Source: Dehalococcoidia bacterium (GTDB taxonomy: Bacteria; Chloroflexota; Dehalococcoidia; Tepidiformales; Tepidiformaceae). From it: DNA of 64,000 bases. The stretch spans positions 62,001-126,000 of the forward strand of contig VXPF01000117.1 of the NCBI GenBank assembly GCA_009839725.1, given 5' to 3'. Shown one piece after another: positions 30,283 to 40,289 of the stretch. The position numbers and the translations under genes were made by a program. The notes under the pieces were generated by a model, which searched no databases, was not told the DNA's origin, and worked only from the letters and a program-made list of their open reading frames with translations. Position 1 is the stretch's first letter; the number at the start of each line of letters is the position of its first letter.

Positions 30283-31428
30283 CTACGATTCGGCCTGGGC
30301 GAACTGGTAAATCTTGCCCTCGGTCTTGATGGAGGGCGCGATGACCATCTCGGCGTCCTGGAACTCGCGGATGGTGTGGGCGCCGCACATGCCCATCGCC
30401 GTCTTGAGCGCGCCGGCCAGGTTCTCCGTGCCGTCGGTGCGGCTGGTCGGGCCGAAGAGGGTCTTCTGCAGCGTCGTGTTGACGCCGACGAAGACGCGGG
30501 TGCCCCGGGGGAGGTCGGCGTGGGAGGTGGCCATGCCCCAGTGATAGCCGCGCCCAGGCGCCTCGGTGGTGGCGGCGAAGGGCGAGCCCATCATGACGCC
30601 GTCGGCGCCGGCGGCGAAGCACTTGCAGACGTCACCGCCGGTGCGGATGCCGCCGTCGGTGATGATGGGGATGTAGTTGCCGGTCTCGGCGAGGTAGGCC
30701 TCGCGGGCGGCGGCGCAGTCGATGGTGGCGGTCACCTGGGGGACACCGATGCCGAGGACCTCGCGGCTGGTGCAGCCGGCCCCGGGCCCCACGCCCACGA
30801 GGACGCCGGCGACGCCCGAGCGCATCACCTCGAGGGTGGCGCTAAAGCCGACCGTGTTCCCAACGACGACGGGGATGTGAATCTGCTCGAAAAGCTTCTC
30901 GAAGCGCAAACCCTCGATGCTGGTGGACTCGTGACGGGCGGTCGTGACCGTGCTCTGGACGACGAGGATATCGGCGCCCGCTTCCTGCACGAGGGGCGCG
31001 TACTGCTTGGTGCTCTTGGGGGTCACGGACACGGAGGCGACGGCGCCGCCCGCCTTCATCTCCTTGATGCGCTGGGCGATGAGGTCGTCGCGAATGGGCT
31101 GCTGGAAGGCCGACTGGAGGATGGCCGTGGCCTCGTCGCGATTGACGGAAGCGACCTCGTCGAGGATGGGGCGGGGGTCATCGTAGCGGGTCCAGATGCC
31201 CTCGAGGTTGAGGACGCCGAGGCCGCCAGCCTCGTGCATCAGAAGGGCGAACTCCGGGTCGACGACCGCATCCATGGCGGAAGCGATGAAGGGCAGCCCG
31301 AAGTGGTAGTCGCCGATGTCCAGGCCGATCTCGACCAGCTCGGGGTTGATCGTGACCTCGCCGGGAACGATGGCGACGTCGTCGAACCCGTAGGCATGTT
31401 TGAGCTGCTTGAATCGCGGTGCAGGCAC
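30283..31428 (-). CDS. GuaB3-type IMP dehydrogenase/GMP reductase family protein
   Basis: VPAPRFKQLKHAYGFDDVAIVPGEVTINPELVEIGL...GVGPGAGCTSREVLGIGVPQ...IITDGGIRTGGDVCKCFAAGADGVMMGSPFA; strong SD before the GTG. Confidence 0.92.
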   Translation of the reverse strand: MPAPRFKQLKHAYGFDDVAIVPGEVTINPELVEIGLDIGDYHFGLPFIASAMDAVVDPEFALLMHEAGGLGVLNLEGIWTRYDDPRPILDEVASVNRDEATAILQSAFQQPIRDDLIAQRIKEMKAGGAVASVSVTPKSTKQYAPLVQEAGADILVVQSTVTTARHESTSIEGLRFEKLFEQIHIPVVVGNTVGFSATLEVMRSGVAGVLVGVGPGAGCTSREVLGIGVPQVTATIDCAAAREAYLAETGNYIPIITDGGIRTGGDVCKCFAAGADGVMMGSPFAATTEAPGRGYHWGMATSHADLPRGTRVFVGVNTTLQKTLFGPTSRTDGTENLAGALKTAMGMCGAHTIREFQDAEMVIAPSIKTEGKIYQFAQAES

Positions 31429-31659
31429 GGACAAACCCTCCTCCTGGGTATGCAAAACGCCGCGCTCTGGCGAATCAGGCGCGGCGACGGTTGCGGGTGC
31501 TGTTTCGAGGCTCACCGAGGCAGTTTCCGTTCGATGCTGGATGACTCGAATGGGAGTGTCACGGCTATGCAGAAAGCGTATCCCGAGCGGGCTGCAAGGG
31601 TCAATGAACAGCCACCAGAATTCGCGCTCGCCGCGCGCTTCTGTGAAGCTGACCGAAGC

Positions 31660-32487
31660 ATGAATGACCTCGCGCCCGGCCTCTACGTCGTCGCTACGCC
31701 GATCGGGAACCTCGGCGACCTGAGCGAGCGCGCGGCGGCTGTGCTCCAGGCAGCGTCGCTCATCGCCGCGGAGGATACGCGCGTGCTGCGCACGCTCACG
31801 GAACGGGTCGGCAGCGGGGCGACGCCCCTGAGCCTGACCGAACACAACGTGGAGGCGCGCATCCCGCGGCTGCTGGAGGCGGCGCGCGAGGGGGTCGTGG
31901 CGCTCACCTCGGACGCAGGCACGCCCGTGGTGGCCGACCCCGGAGGGCGCGCGGTCGAGGCCGCGCACGAGGCGGGCATCCCCGTCTTCGCGGTGCCGGG
32001 ACCCTCCGCGCTGGCGGCGGCCGTGTCGGTGGCGGGGTTCGACGGGAGCGACGTGCACTTCCTCGGCTTCCTGCCCCGCGCGCAAGGCGACCGGCGGCGG
32101 CGGTTGACGGGGGCCGCATCGACGGCGAACACGCTCGTGTTCTTCGAGAGCCCGCGACGGGTGGCGGCGTCACTCGGGGACGTGGCGGACGCGCTCGGGG
32201 ATCCACCGGCGGTGGTCTGCCGGGAGCTCACGAAGGTGCACGAGGAGGCGGTGCGTGGGCGCGCCTCGGAGCTGGCGGAACGCTTCGGGGAGACGCGCGG
32301 GGAGTGCACAGTGGTGGTCGACGTGCGGGGCTGGGCGGCCGGGAGCGACGAGCGCGAGCTTCGCGCCTACCTGGAGGAGATGCGGGAGGCGGGGGCGCAG
32401 CGCAGCTCGGCAGCGAGCGCGGCGGCGCGCCGCTTCGGCGTGTCGCGGGCGGAGGCGTACGAGGCGTGGCCGGACGACAAGGAATAG
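31660..32487 (+). CDS. rsmI: 16S rRNA (cytidine(1402)-2'-O)-methyltransferase
   Basis: MNDLAPGLYVVATPIGNLGDLSERAAAVLQAASLIAAEDTRVLRTL... SDAGTPVVADPGG. Confidence 0.95.
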   Translation: MNDLAPGLYVVATPIGNLGDLSERAAAVLQAASLIAAEDTRVLRTLTERVGSGATPLSLTEHNVEARIPRLLEAAREGVVALTSDAGTPVVADPGGRAVEAAHEAGIPVFAVPGPSALAAAVSVAGFDGSDVHFLGFLPRAQGDRRRRLTGAASTANTLVFFESPRRVAASLGDVADALGDPPAVVCRELTKVHEEAVRGRASELAERFGETRGECTVVVDVRGWAAGSDERELRAYLEEMREAGAQRSSAASAAARRFGVSRAEAYEAWPDDKE

Positions 32488-32569
32488 GAAACGCCTGCTT
32501 TACCCGCTCTAAGCCGTAAAGCGGCGCGGTGCTAGACTCGCCACCGAGGGCTCTCCCAAAGGGGCATCC

Positions 32570-34219
32570 ATGGCCGAACGCATCTTCGTGGCGGTGGCCT
32601 GGCCGTACGCGAACTACCTCCTGCACGCCGGACAGGCGGCGGGGGCGTACCTCCCCGCAGACATCTTCGCCCGCTACCACCGCATGCGCGGCAACGACGT
32701 CCTCATGGTCTCCGGCTCGGACTGCCACGGAACGCCCATCACCGTGGCGGCCGACAACGAGGGCATCACGCCCCGGGAGATCGTCGACCGCTACCACCCG
32801 AAGATCCTGGAGGCGTGGGAGCGTTTTGGCATCTCGTTCGACCTCTACACCACGACCCTGACCGATAACCACTACGAGACGACACAGGACCTGTTCACGC
32901 GGCTGCTGGAGCAGGATCTGCTCTACACCGGAACCCAGGAGCAGCTCTACGACCCCGAGGCCCAGCGCTTCCTGCCCGACCGCTACGTGGAGGGCACCTG
33001 CCCGCTCTGCGGGTACACCGAGGCGCGCGGCGACCAGTGCGACCAGTGCGGCTCGCAGCTCGACGCGATCGACCTGATCGAGCCGCGCAGCAAGGTGAGC
33101 GGGGCCACGCCCGAGGTGCGCGAGTCGGAGCACTTCATGCTGCGTCTGTCCGCGTTCAACCAGCAGCTGCGCGAGTGGGTGAGCGCCCAGCCGCACTGGC
33201 GCCGGAACGTGGCCAACTTCACGCTCGGCATCCTCGAAGAGGGGCTGAAGGACCGCGCGATCACACGCGATATCAGTTGGGGCGTGCCGGTGCCGGTCGA
33301 GGGGTACGAGGACAAGCGCATTTATGTCTGGTTCGACGCCGTCATCGGCTACCTTTCGGCGGCGAAGGAGTGGGCCAGCCAGAGCGGGGACCCCGAAGCC
33401 TGGCGCCTCTACTGGGAAGACGAGGACACGAAGGCGTACTACTTCATCGGGAAGGACAACATCCCCTTCCACACCCTCATCTGGCCGGCGATGCTGCTCG
33501 GCTACGGGGGCCTGAACCTCCCCCACGACGTTCCCGCAAACCAGTACGTCAACTTCAGCGACGGACAGAAGCAGAGCAAGTCGAAGGGCACGGCGACGTG
33601 GCTGCTGGACCTGCTCGACACGTACGACGCCGACGTCGTGCGTTTCTACCTGACGCAGATCATGCCCGAAACGAGCGACTCCGAGTTCCGCGAGGAGGAG
33701 CTGATCCGGGCGAACAACGAGGTCCTGATCGCGACCTGGGGGAACCTGGCGAACCGCGTGCTCGCGATGATCCGGCGGAACTTCGACGGCGTCGTGCCGG
33801 ACCCGGGCGCGCTGGGCGCGGAGAGCGAAGCGCTGCTCGCGACCGTGCGCGAGGGCTTCGAGCGCGCGGGCGCCGAGTACGCAGCCTGCCAGTTTCGGGG
33901 AGCGCTGCGCGAGGGGCTCGCCGTCGCCCAGGCCGCCAACAAGTACCTCGACGACCGCGCCCCCTGGCGAGCGGTGAAGGAAGACCGCGATCACGCAGCG
34001 GAGACCCTCTACACGGCGTTGCAGGCAATCTCGGGACTGTGCGCGCTGCTGCACCCCATCCTGCCCTTCTCCACGAACCAGCTCCACGCCACGCTCGGGA
34101 ACGAGGGGACGCCCGAGATGTCGGGCTGGAATCTGACGGAGGCCCCCGCAGGGCGGGCCCTCGGCGAGGGCGGCGCGCTCTACCGCAAGCTGGACCTGCC
34201 CGAGCCGGTCTCGACCTGA
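32570..34219 (+). CDS. metG: methionyl-tRNA synthetase
   Basis: 549 aa; VAVAWPYANYLLHAGQAAGAYLPADIFARYHRMRGNDVLMVSGSDCHGTPI; zinc knuckle CPLCGYTEARGDQCDQCG; KQSKSKGT. Confidence 0.96.
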   Translation: MAERIFVAVAWPYANYLLHAGQAAGAYLPADIFARYHRMRGNDVLMVSGSDCHGTPITVAADNEGITPREIVDRYHPKILEAWERFGISFDLYTTTLTDNHYETTQDLFTRLLEQDLLYTGTQEQLYDPEAQRFLPDRYVEGTCPLCGYTEARGDQCDQCGSQLDAIDLIEPRSKVSGATPEVRESEHFMLRLSAFNQQLREWVSAQPHWRRNVANFTLGILEEGLKDRAITRDISWGVPVPVEGYEDKRIYVWFDAVIGYLSAAKEWASQSGDPEAWRLYWEDEDTKAYYFIGKDNIPFHTLIWPAMLLGYGGLNLPHDVPANQYVNFSDGQKQSKSKGTATWLLDLLDTYDADVVRFYLTQIMPETSDSEFREEELIRANNEVLIATWGNLANRVLAMIRRNFDGVVPDPGALGAESEALLATVREGFERAGAEYAACQFRGALREGLAVAQAANKYLDDRAPWRAVKEDRDHAAETLYTALQAISGLCALLHPILPFSTNQLHATLGNEGTPEMSGWNLTEAPAGRALGEGGALYRKLDLPEPVST

Positions 34220-35040
34220 TGCGCTTCTTCGACTCCCACAGCCACCTCCAGGACGAGCGCTTCGACGAGGACCGCGCGGCGGTCCTCGGGCGCGCGGCCG
34301 CGGCGGGCGTAGAGACGATCGTCGTGTGCGGAGAGGATGTTGCGTCAAGCGAAGCGGCGATCAGCCTGGCCGAGCGGACGGAGCGCCCGGGACTGCTGGC
34401 GACCGCGGGCTTCCACCCGCACGAAGCGTCACGGGCGACCACGGCCGCGCTCAGCGCGATCGAGACCCTGGCCAGGAACGCCGGAGTAGCGGCGATCGGC
34501 GAGATCGGGCTCGACTTCTACCGCGACCTCTCGCCCCGCGACGTGCAGCGCCGCGTCTTCGACGCACAGCTCGCGATCGCGGCGCGGCTAGGGCTGCCGG
34601 TGACGGTTCACTCCCGCGACGCCGAGGAAGACCTGGCCCCGCACCTGGAGACGTTCGCAGCCGAGTCGCCGCTCGGCGGCGAGGGGCGACCGCTGGGCGT
34701 CCTGCACGCCTTCGGGGGAACGCTCGAGCAAGCGCAGCGGCACGTCGAGCTGGGCTTCCTCATCTCGCTGACCTGCGCGGCGGGCTACCCGCGCAACGAC
34801 GAGGCCCGGCGCATCGCCGCGGGCCTGCCCCTTTCGGCGCTGTTGATCGAGACCGACAGCCCGGCCCTGCCGCCGCAATCGGCGCGGGGCACCCGCAACG
34901 AGCCCGCCAACGTGCGCGCCGCCGCCGAGGTTGTGGCCGAAGCTCGGGGCATCGGCGTGGAGGCGGTCGCCGCCGCGACCACGGCCACCGCGGAGGCGCT
35001 CTTCGCGGCGCCCGTCCCGGTGGTGGAGGCCCCGGCGTGA
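34219..35040 (+). CDS. tatD: TatD family DNase/hydrolase
   Basis: MRFFDSHSHLQDERFDEDRAAVL...AIGEIGLDFYRDLSP...LLIETDSPALPPQ; ATG overlaps the metG stop. Confidence 0.94.
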   Translation: MRFFDSHSHLQDERFDEDRAAVLGRAAAAGVETIVVCGEDVASSEAAISLAERTERPGLLATAGFHPHEASRATTAALSAIETLARNAGVAAIGEIGLDFYRDLSPRDVQRRVFDAQLAIAARLGLPVTVHSRDAEEDLAPHLETFAAESPLGGEGRPLGVLHAFGGTLEQAQRHVELGFLISLTCAAGYPRNDEARRIAAGLPLSALLIETDSPALPPQSARGTRNEPANVRAAAEVVAEARGIGVEAVAAATTATAEALFAAPVPVVEAPA

Positions 35041-36011
35041 CGCAGACGCAGATGTCGCTGTACGGCCCCGTGGCGGAGGACCTGATCCTGGTCGAGGACC
35101 TGCTCGAGTCGGTGAAGCGCGTGGACCTCGCGCCCCTGCGCCTGATGCTGGACCACGCACTGGCGCCGCGAGGCAAGCGACTGCGGCCCGCCCTCGTGCT
35201 GCTGGCGGGCACCTTCGGCGACTACAACCTGAACCGGCTCGTCCCGCTGGGAACGGCGATCGAGCTCCTCCACACGGCGAGCCTCGTGCACGACGACGTG
35301 GTCGACGGAGCGACGAGCCGCCGGGGCCGCCCCACCGCCAACGCCGTCTTCGACAACGCGCTGACGGTGCTGCTGGGCGACTTCATGTTCGCGAACGCGG
35401 CTGAGATGGTGACGCGCACGGGCAGCCTGCCAGTGACGCGGCTCTTCGCACTGGCGCTCATGAAGATGACGAACGGCGAGCTGGACCAGGACTCGGCCGC
35501 CTTCGACGTTGGGCGCGACGTGCAGCACTACCTCTGGCGCATCGGCGGAAAGACGGCGGCGCTGTTCGGGCACTCGACCCAGGGCGGGGCCCTGCTGGCG
35601 GGCTGCAGCGAGGGACAGGTCGAGGCGCTGCGGAGCTACGGCTACAACCTGGGCATGGCCTTCCAGATTGTCGACGACATCCTCGACTTCACGGGGGACG
35701 AGGCGGAGATGGGGAAGCCGGCGGGGGGCGACCTTCTCGAAGGCACGATCACGCTGCCGGCGCTCTTCTACCTGGACTCGGCGCCGCAGGAGAACCCGGT
35801 GCGCCGCTTCCTCGCGGCGGACGGCGACCGCGCGGCGGTCCTGCCGGACGCGCTGGAGGCGGTGGTGGAATCGGAAGCGATCGGGCGGGCGCAGGGGATG
35901 GCGCAGGAGTTCGTGGACCGCGCCCTCCAGGGCCTCTCGACCCTGGAGGCGACCGACGCCCGCCGCACGCTCGAAGAGCTGAGCGGCTACGTGCTGTCCC
36001 GGCGAAGCTAG
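35037..36011 (+). CDS. long-chain polyprenyl diphosphate synthase
   Basis: GKRLRPALVLLAGTF, LVHDDVVDGATSRRGRPTAN, FQIVDDILDFTGDEAEMGKPAGGDLLEGTITLP; GTGA overlap with tatD. Confidence 0.94.
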   Translation: MTQTQMSLYGPVAEDLILVEDLLESVKRVDLAPLRLMLDHALAPRGKRLRPALVLLAGTFGDYNLNRLVPLGTAIELLHTASLVHDDVVDGATSRRGRPTANAVFDNALTVLLGDFMFANAAEMVTRTGSLPVTRLFALALMKMTNGELDQDSAAFDVGRDVQHYLWRIGGKTAALFGHSTQGGALLAGCSEGQVEALRSYGYNLGMAFQIVDDILDFTGDEAEMGKPAGGDLLEGTITLPALFYLDSAPQENPVRRFLAADGDRAAVLPDALEAVVESEAIGRAQGMAQEFVDRALQGLSTLEATDARRTLEELSGYVLSRRS

Positions 36012-36475
36012 CGGAACTTCCTCTTCAGGTCCTTGTGGATGCGGGCGGGCACGCCCTTCTTGATGACGTCGCGCCGCTCGTAGGCATCCTTCACCTCCCG
36101 GGGGGAGATGGGGTTGTTGAACATGTCGACGAGGTCGCCCCTGGCGGCCACTTCGCGCATGTCGTTGAGGGCGGAACGCTCGCCCCTGCTGAGGCGCTTC
36201 TTCGGAACGGGCTTGTTGATCTCGGGGTGCTCGTTAGGGCGGCCACCCGTGAGGCGCTTGCTGACCTTCTGGCCCAGGTGCCAGTAGGTACCGTCATCGG
36301 GAATCTTGCGGGGGTACCCGTCACGGAACGTGAACGCCGCGAACGATGTGGGCATGATGCGCTCGGCATCCACGTAGCACTCGGGGCAGGGAACGGCCTC
36401 GCCGGCCTCGCGCATGGGCCGCAGCTCTTCGAACACGCCGTGGCAGGGGTCGCAGTAGTACTCGTAGAGGGGCAT
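36008..36475 (-). CDS. FmdB-family zinc ribbon protein, extended C-terminus
   Basis: 155 aa MPLYEYYCDPCHGVFEELRPMREAGEAVPCPECYVDAERIMPTSFAAF... Confidence 0.85.
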   Translation of the reverse strand: MPLYEYYCDPCHGVFEELRPMREAGEAVPCPECYVDAERIMPTSFAAFTFRDGYPRKIPDDGTYWHLGQKVSKRLTGGRPNEHPEINKPVPKKRLSRGERSALNDMREVAARGDLVDMFNNPISPREVKDAYERRDVIKKGVPARIHKDLKRKFR

Positions 36476-36555
36476 GGAGAACCTCCGCTCGCCTTTGGAG
36501 CGACTCTTCGTAACGAAGATTCTACCGCGATCGTCAAATCTGGGAACGTTGCCGG

Positions 36556-37326
36556 TTACTCGCCCTTGTCGAGCGCGCTCACACCCTCGACGAAGCGGCG
36601 GGCGTTGGGGTCGCGGTCGAGGTGGTAGCGGACCAACTCGGCGATGGCCGTTCGCAGCTCCCGCTGGACCTCGGGAGGGATGCCTACGGCGGCGAATTCG
36701 GCGGCGGTGGCGCGCCTCGCGAAGCGCAGCAGCTTGATCACGGGCACTGAGACGATCCGTCCGCCGCCCGCCTCGGGCCGGCACTCGCGGCAGACGAGTC
36801 CGCCCGCTGAGGGAGAGAGCAGCGTCTCCTCCTCGGGCAGGCGATCCCCGCAGGCCACGCAGCCGTCGATGTGCGGCTCGTAACCGAGGAGGGCGAGGAG
36901 GCGCAGCTCGAAGTGGCGCGTGACGGAAGCCCCCTTGCCGCCTTCGAGCAGCTCCAGGGCGTTCACGAGGAGGGCATAGAGCTCGGGAAGCGGCTCGCGC
37001 TCCTCGGTGAAGCGGTCGACGAGCTCGAGGCAGTAGAGCGCCTCGGCGCTGGCGTCGAGGTCCTCGCGCAGGCGCCGGTAGGCGTCGACGGTTTCGGCCT
37101 GGGTGAACACGTCGAGGCTGCGGCCGTGGGCGACGAGGACGCGGCTGCGGGTCAGCGGTTCGAGGTGGCCGCGCATGCGGCTGCGGGCCTTGCGCACGCC
37201 CTTCGCGATCGCCTCGAACTTGCCTTCGCTGCCGCTGAAGACGGTGAGAATGCTGTCGGCCTCGCCGAGATTGCGGCGGCGCAGGACGACTCCCTCGGCA
37301 CGGTAGACGCGGGGCCGCGCGGCCAC
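36556..37326 (-). CDS. recO: DNA repair protein RecO
   Basis: RVYRAEGVVLRRRNLGEADSILTVFSGSEGKFEAIAKGVRKARSRMRGHLEPLTRSRVLVAHGRSLDVFTQAE; CVACGDR zinc motif; GTG start. Confidence 0.93.
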   Translation of the reverse strand: MAARPRVYRAEGVVLRRRNLGEADSILTVFSGSEGKFEAIAKGVRKARSRMRGHLEPLTRSRVLVAHGRSLDVFTQAETVDAYRRLREDLDASAEALYCLELVDRFTEEREPLPELYALLVNALELLEGGKGASVTRHFELRLLALLGYEPHIDGCVACGDRLPEEETLLSPSAGGLVCRECRPEAGGGRIVSVPVIKLLRFARRATAAEFAAVGIPPEVQRELRTAIAELVRYHLDRDPNARRFVEGVSALDKGE

Positions 37327-37327
37327 G

Positions 37328-37933
37328 CTACAGCTCCTGCCGCCCCTCGAGCGCGCGGGAGAGGGTGAGGTCGTCCATGTATTCGATGTCAGCGCCGCTG
37401 GGGAGGCCACGGGCGAGACGGGTGACGCGCACCCCGAGGGGCTGGAGGAGGCGCTGCACGTACATGGAGGTGGCCTCTCCCTCGAGGCTCGGATTGGTGG
37501 CCATGATGACCTCGGCCACCGCGCCCGCTTCCACGCGCCGCAGCAGCTCCTGGATGCGCAACTGTTCGGGGCCGACGCCGTCGATCGGGTTCAGCGACCC
37601 GTGGAGCACATGGTAGAGGCCGCGGAAGCCGCCGGTGCGCTCGACGACCAGCACATCGAGGGGCTGCTCGACGACGCAGACGAGGGTGCGGTCGCGTTGC
37701 TCATCGTCGCAGAGGGCGCAGGGGTCGCTCACGGTGATGTTGAAGCAGGACTCGCAGAGGACGACGCGCTCCTTCACGTCGGCGAGGGCCTGGCCGAGAG
37801 CGCGGGCGTCGTCCTCGGGGGCCCTGAGCACGTGGTAGGCGAGTCGCTGGGCCGACTTGGGGCCGATACCCGGGAGCTTGGAGAACTCCTGGATCAGGCG
37901 GGCGATCGGCTCGGGCGCGCCGGCCTCGGGCAC
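37328..37933 (-). CDS. recR: recombination protein RecR
   Basis: 201 aa; LIQEFSKLPGIGPKSAQRLAYHVL, CESCFNITVSDPCALC, Toprim region. Confidence 0.96.
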   Translation of the reverse strand: MPEAGAPEPIARLIQEFSKLPGIGPKSAQRLAYHVLRAPEDDARALGQALADVKERVVLCESCFNITVSDPCALCDDEQRDRTLVCVVEQPLDVLVVERTGGFRGLYHVLHGSLNPIDGVGPEQLRIQELLRRVEAGAVAEVIMATNPSLEGEATSMYVQRLLQPLGVRVTRLARGLPSGADIEYMDDLTLSRALEGRQEL

Positions 37934-37939
37934 GCCGCC

Positions 37940-38311
37940 TCAGCCGCCGAGTCCCGGCAGGTCGAGCCCGCCGGTGAACATGCCGAGGGAATCCGCCTGG
38001 AGCGCATTGGCGCGCTCGGCGGCATCGTGGATGGCGGCCAGCACGAGGTCCTCCAGCATCTCGACGTCTTCCGGGTCGACGACGTCGGGCTCGATGGCGA
38101 TGGCTTGGATCTTCTGCTCGCCATTCATAGTGACGCGCACGGCGCCGCCGCCGGCGGTGCCCTCGACGGTCTTGGCGGCAAGCTCTTCCTGCGCGCGCTG
38201 GAGCATGGCCTGGGCCTCGGCGAGCTGCCCCGCCTGGGCGCCGCCCCGGCCACGCTGGCCGCCGCCGCCTCCGCGACGCATGTACCGGTTGCGACCACTG
38301 CTCTTGGCCAT
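37940..38311 (-). CDS. YbaB/EbfC nucleoid-associated protein
   Basis: 123 aa; AQAMLQRAQEELAAKTVEGTAGGGAVRVTMNGEQKIQAIAIEPDVV. Confidence 0.92.
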   Translation of the reverse strand: MAKSSGRNRYMRRGGGGGQRGRGGAQAGQLAEAQAMLQRAQEELAAKTVEGTAGGGAVRVTMNGEQKIQAIAIEPDVVDPEDVEMLEDLVLAAIHDAAERANALQADSLGMFTGGLDLPGLGG

Positions 38312-39819
38312 CAGGCGTTCTCCTCGGGGGGCTGGGGGCGTTGGGGAGGTTCGGGCGACTCGACGGGTTTCGCGCCCATCTCGCGCGCGGCGGCCGCCAG
38401 GTGGCCGCCCTTGGCGGGGCGGCTTGCGGGCGCGGTCCGCTCGATACGCTCGACCGCAAGGGTGACGGGGCGCTTCAGCAGCTCCTCCGCCTTCTGCTCC
38501 ACCAGGGTGCGTCCGTCGCTCGCGATCTTGTTCATGTGGATGGGATGGTAGAAGCCGAGCCGCAACTCGTCACCGTCCATCGCCAGCACCTTGCAGGAGT
38601 CGTTCAGCCAGGCGGCGAGGGCCGGCTGGGTCATCCGGCAGCGCTGGTAGAGCTCCCTGAGGAAGCGATCCTCGCGGCTTTCGCTGGCGGGGTCGCGACG
38701 ACGGGCCCGGGACCCGCGTTGCGGGCGCTGGCCGCCGCGGGTCGGCTGTCCGTTCGCAGCGGCGGCTGCCGGAGCGGCGGCGGGTTGGGCGGGGCCGAGG
38801 ACGGCGGCCGCACAGGCGACCTCAAGGGGCACGGGGCTACCGGGGTCGCGGCGGAAGTCGGCGGCGGCGAGCTCCGCCACCGCCGTCGTCAGGACGCCGA
38901 CGTCGGGCGTGCGCTCGCGGGCGGCCACGAGCAGGCGCTCGCGGAGGGTGTCGATGGCCTCGCGCGTGAAGCGGGCGATATCGAGGCCGTCGCCGGCGAC
39001 CTCGCGGGCGATCTCGAGAGCCGCGCCGAGATCACGGTCGGCGATGGCACCGGCGAGCTTCTCGGTGCGCTCGTCGCGCACGAGCCCGAGGGATTCGAGC
39101 ACGTCGTCGGTGCTCGGGGAGTTGCCGTACATGGAGGCGATCTGTTCGAGCAGGGTGATGGCGTCGCGGAGCGCGCCCCGCGCCTCGCGGGCGATGGCCA
39201 GGAGGCCTTCCTCGGGGAGGCTGTAGCCCTCCTCTCCGGCGATGAAGCGCAGGCGTTCGACCATCGCCTCGATGGGGATGCGGCGAAAGTCGAAGCGCTG
39301 GCAGCGGGAGGTGATGGTGGCGGGGATCTCGTGCAGCTCGGTGGTCGCGAGGATGAAGATGGCGTGGGGCGGGGGCTCCTCGAGCGTCTTGAGGAGGGCG
39401 TTGAAGGCGCCGGTCGTGAGCATGTGAACCTCATCGAGGAGGTACACCTTCCGCTCGAGGTCGCTTGGGGCGAAGGCAATCTTGTCGCGGAGCTCGCGCA
39501 CGTCGTCGATGCCGCGGTTGCTGGCGGCGTCCATCTCGATCAGGTCGAGGGCGGCGCCGCGGTTGATGGCGTCGCAGGAGGGGCAGGCGTTGCAGGGCTC
39601 GCCGCTCACGCGAGTCGTGCAGTTCACGGCCTTGGCGAGGATGCGGGCGGTGGTGGTCTTGCCGGTGCCGCGAGGCCCGGCGAAGAGGTAGGCGTGGGCG
39701 ACCTTATCCGTTACGAGGGCATTGCGAAGGGTCTCGACGACGTGGTCCTGGCCGACCACTTCCTCGAAGCCGCGTGGGCGCCACTTCCCGTAGAGCACCG
39801 TCCCTCCCCGGAGAGCCAA
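38311..39819 (-). CDS. dnaX: DNA polymerase III subunit gamma/tau
   Basis: 502 aa; LYGKWRPRGFEEVVGQDHVVETLRNAL, AYLFAGPRGTGKTTTARILAKAVNC, YLLDEVHMLTTGAFNALLKTLEEPP. Confidence 0.96.
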   Translation of the reverse strand: MALRGGTVLYGKWRPRGFEEVVGQDHVVETLRNALVTDKVAHAYLFAGPRGTGKTTTARILAKAVNCTTRVSGEPCNACPSCDAINRGAALDLIEMDAASNRGIDDVRELRDKIAFAPSDLERKVYLLDEVHMLTTGAFNALLKTLEEPPPHAIFILATTELHEIPATITSRCQRFDFRRIPIEAMVERLRFIAGEEGYSLPEEGLLAIAREARGALRDAITLLEQIASMYGNSPSTDDVLESLGLVRDERTEKLAGAIADRDLGAALEIAREVAGDGLDIARFTREAIDTLRERLLVAARERTPDVGVLTTAVAELAAADFRRDPGSPVPLEVACAAAVLGPAQPAAAPAAAAANGQPTRGGQRPQRGSRARRRDPASESREDRFLRELYQRCRMTQPALAAWLNDSCKVLAMDGDELRLGFYHPIHMNKIASDGRTLVEQKAEELLKRPVTLAVERIERTAPASRPAKGGHLAAAAREMGAKPVESPEPPQRPQPPEENA

Positions 39820-39873
39820 CGTACAGCGTTGACACGGGAGAGTATAGAACGGATGTCCCGCCGTGGATCACGA

Positions 39874-39899
39874 AGGAGGGGGCCGATCGGCCCCCTCCT
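39874..39899 (-). terminator. hairpin terminator after the riboswitch-controlled small gene
   Basis: 26-nt perfect palindrome AGGAGGGGGCCGATCGGCCCCCTCCT. Confidence 0.55.
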
Positions 39900-39954
39900 C
39901 CCGTTGGTACCCAGACCGGAGCCTCGCCCGGGGCGAGGTCCCAGGTTGAGGCGG

Positions 39955-40142
39955 TTACGCCGCCCGATCGAGCTCCTTCCCCTGCAGGAAGACGTCGACG
40001 GGATGCAGCCCCGCTTCGCTGTCGCTGATGCGCTCCTTGTTGGAGCGCAGGGCCTGCCACTCCTTGCGGAATCGAGCCTTGGGCGAGTTCGCCTCGTGAA
40101 GGCGCCCCAGAAGGACCGCGCGGGCCAGTTCATACTCAGTCA
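39955..40142 (-). CDS. 62-aa highly charged protein of unknown function, downstream of c-di-AMP riboswitch
   Basis: VTEYELARAVLLGRLHEANSPKARFRKEWQALRSNKERISDSEAGLHPVDVFLQGKELDRAA; GGAGGAG SD 5 nt before GTG; terminator hairpin follows. Confidence 0.75.
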
Positions 40143-40289
40143 CAGATACTCCTCCGATTGAGCAATGGCGGCGGCGCTCCCGCCACGGGAGCATCGCCAG
40201 GCGACGCCGTCGGGGTCCCACGACTGCTTGCGGCCGTTTCGGGTCTGGGCGTTCGCTGCGAACCGGAGTCGAAGCGATCGAGAGACCCC

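Noticed and set aside
38341-40161. 606-aa plus ORF
   Set aside because: Antisense to dnaX and the riboswitch-linked gene; no coherent domains.
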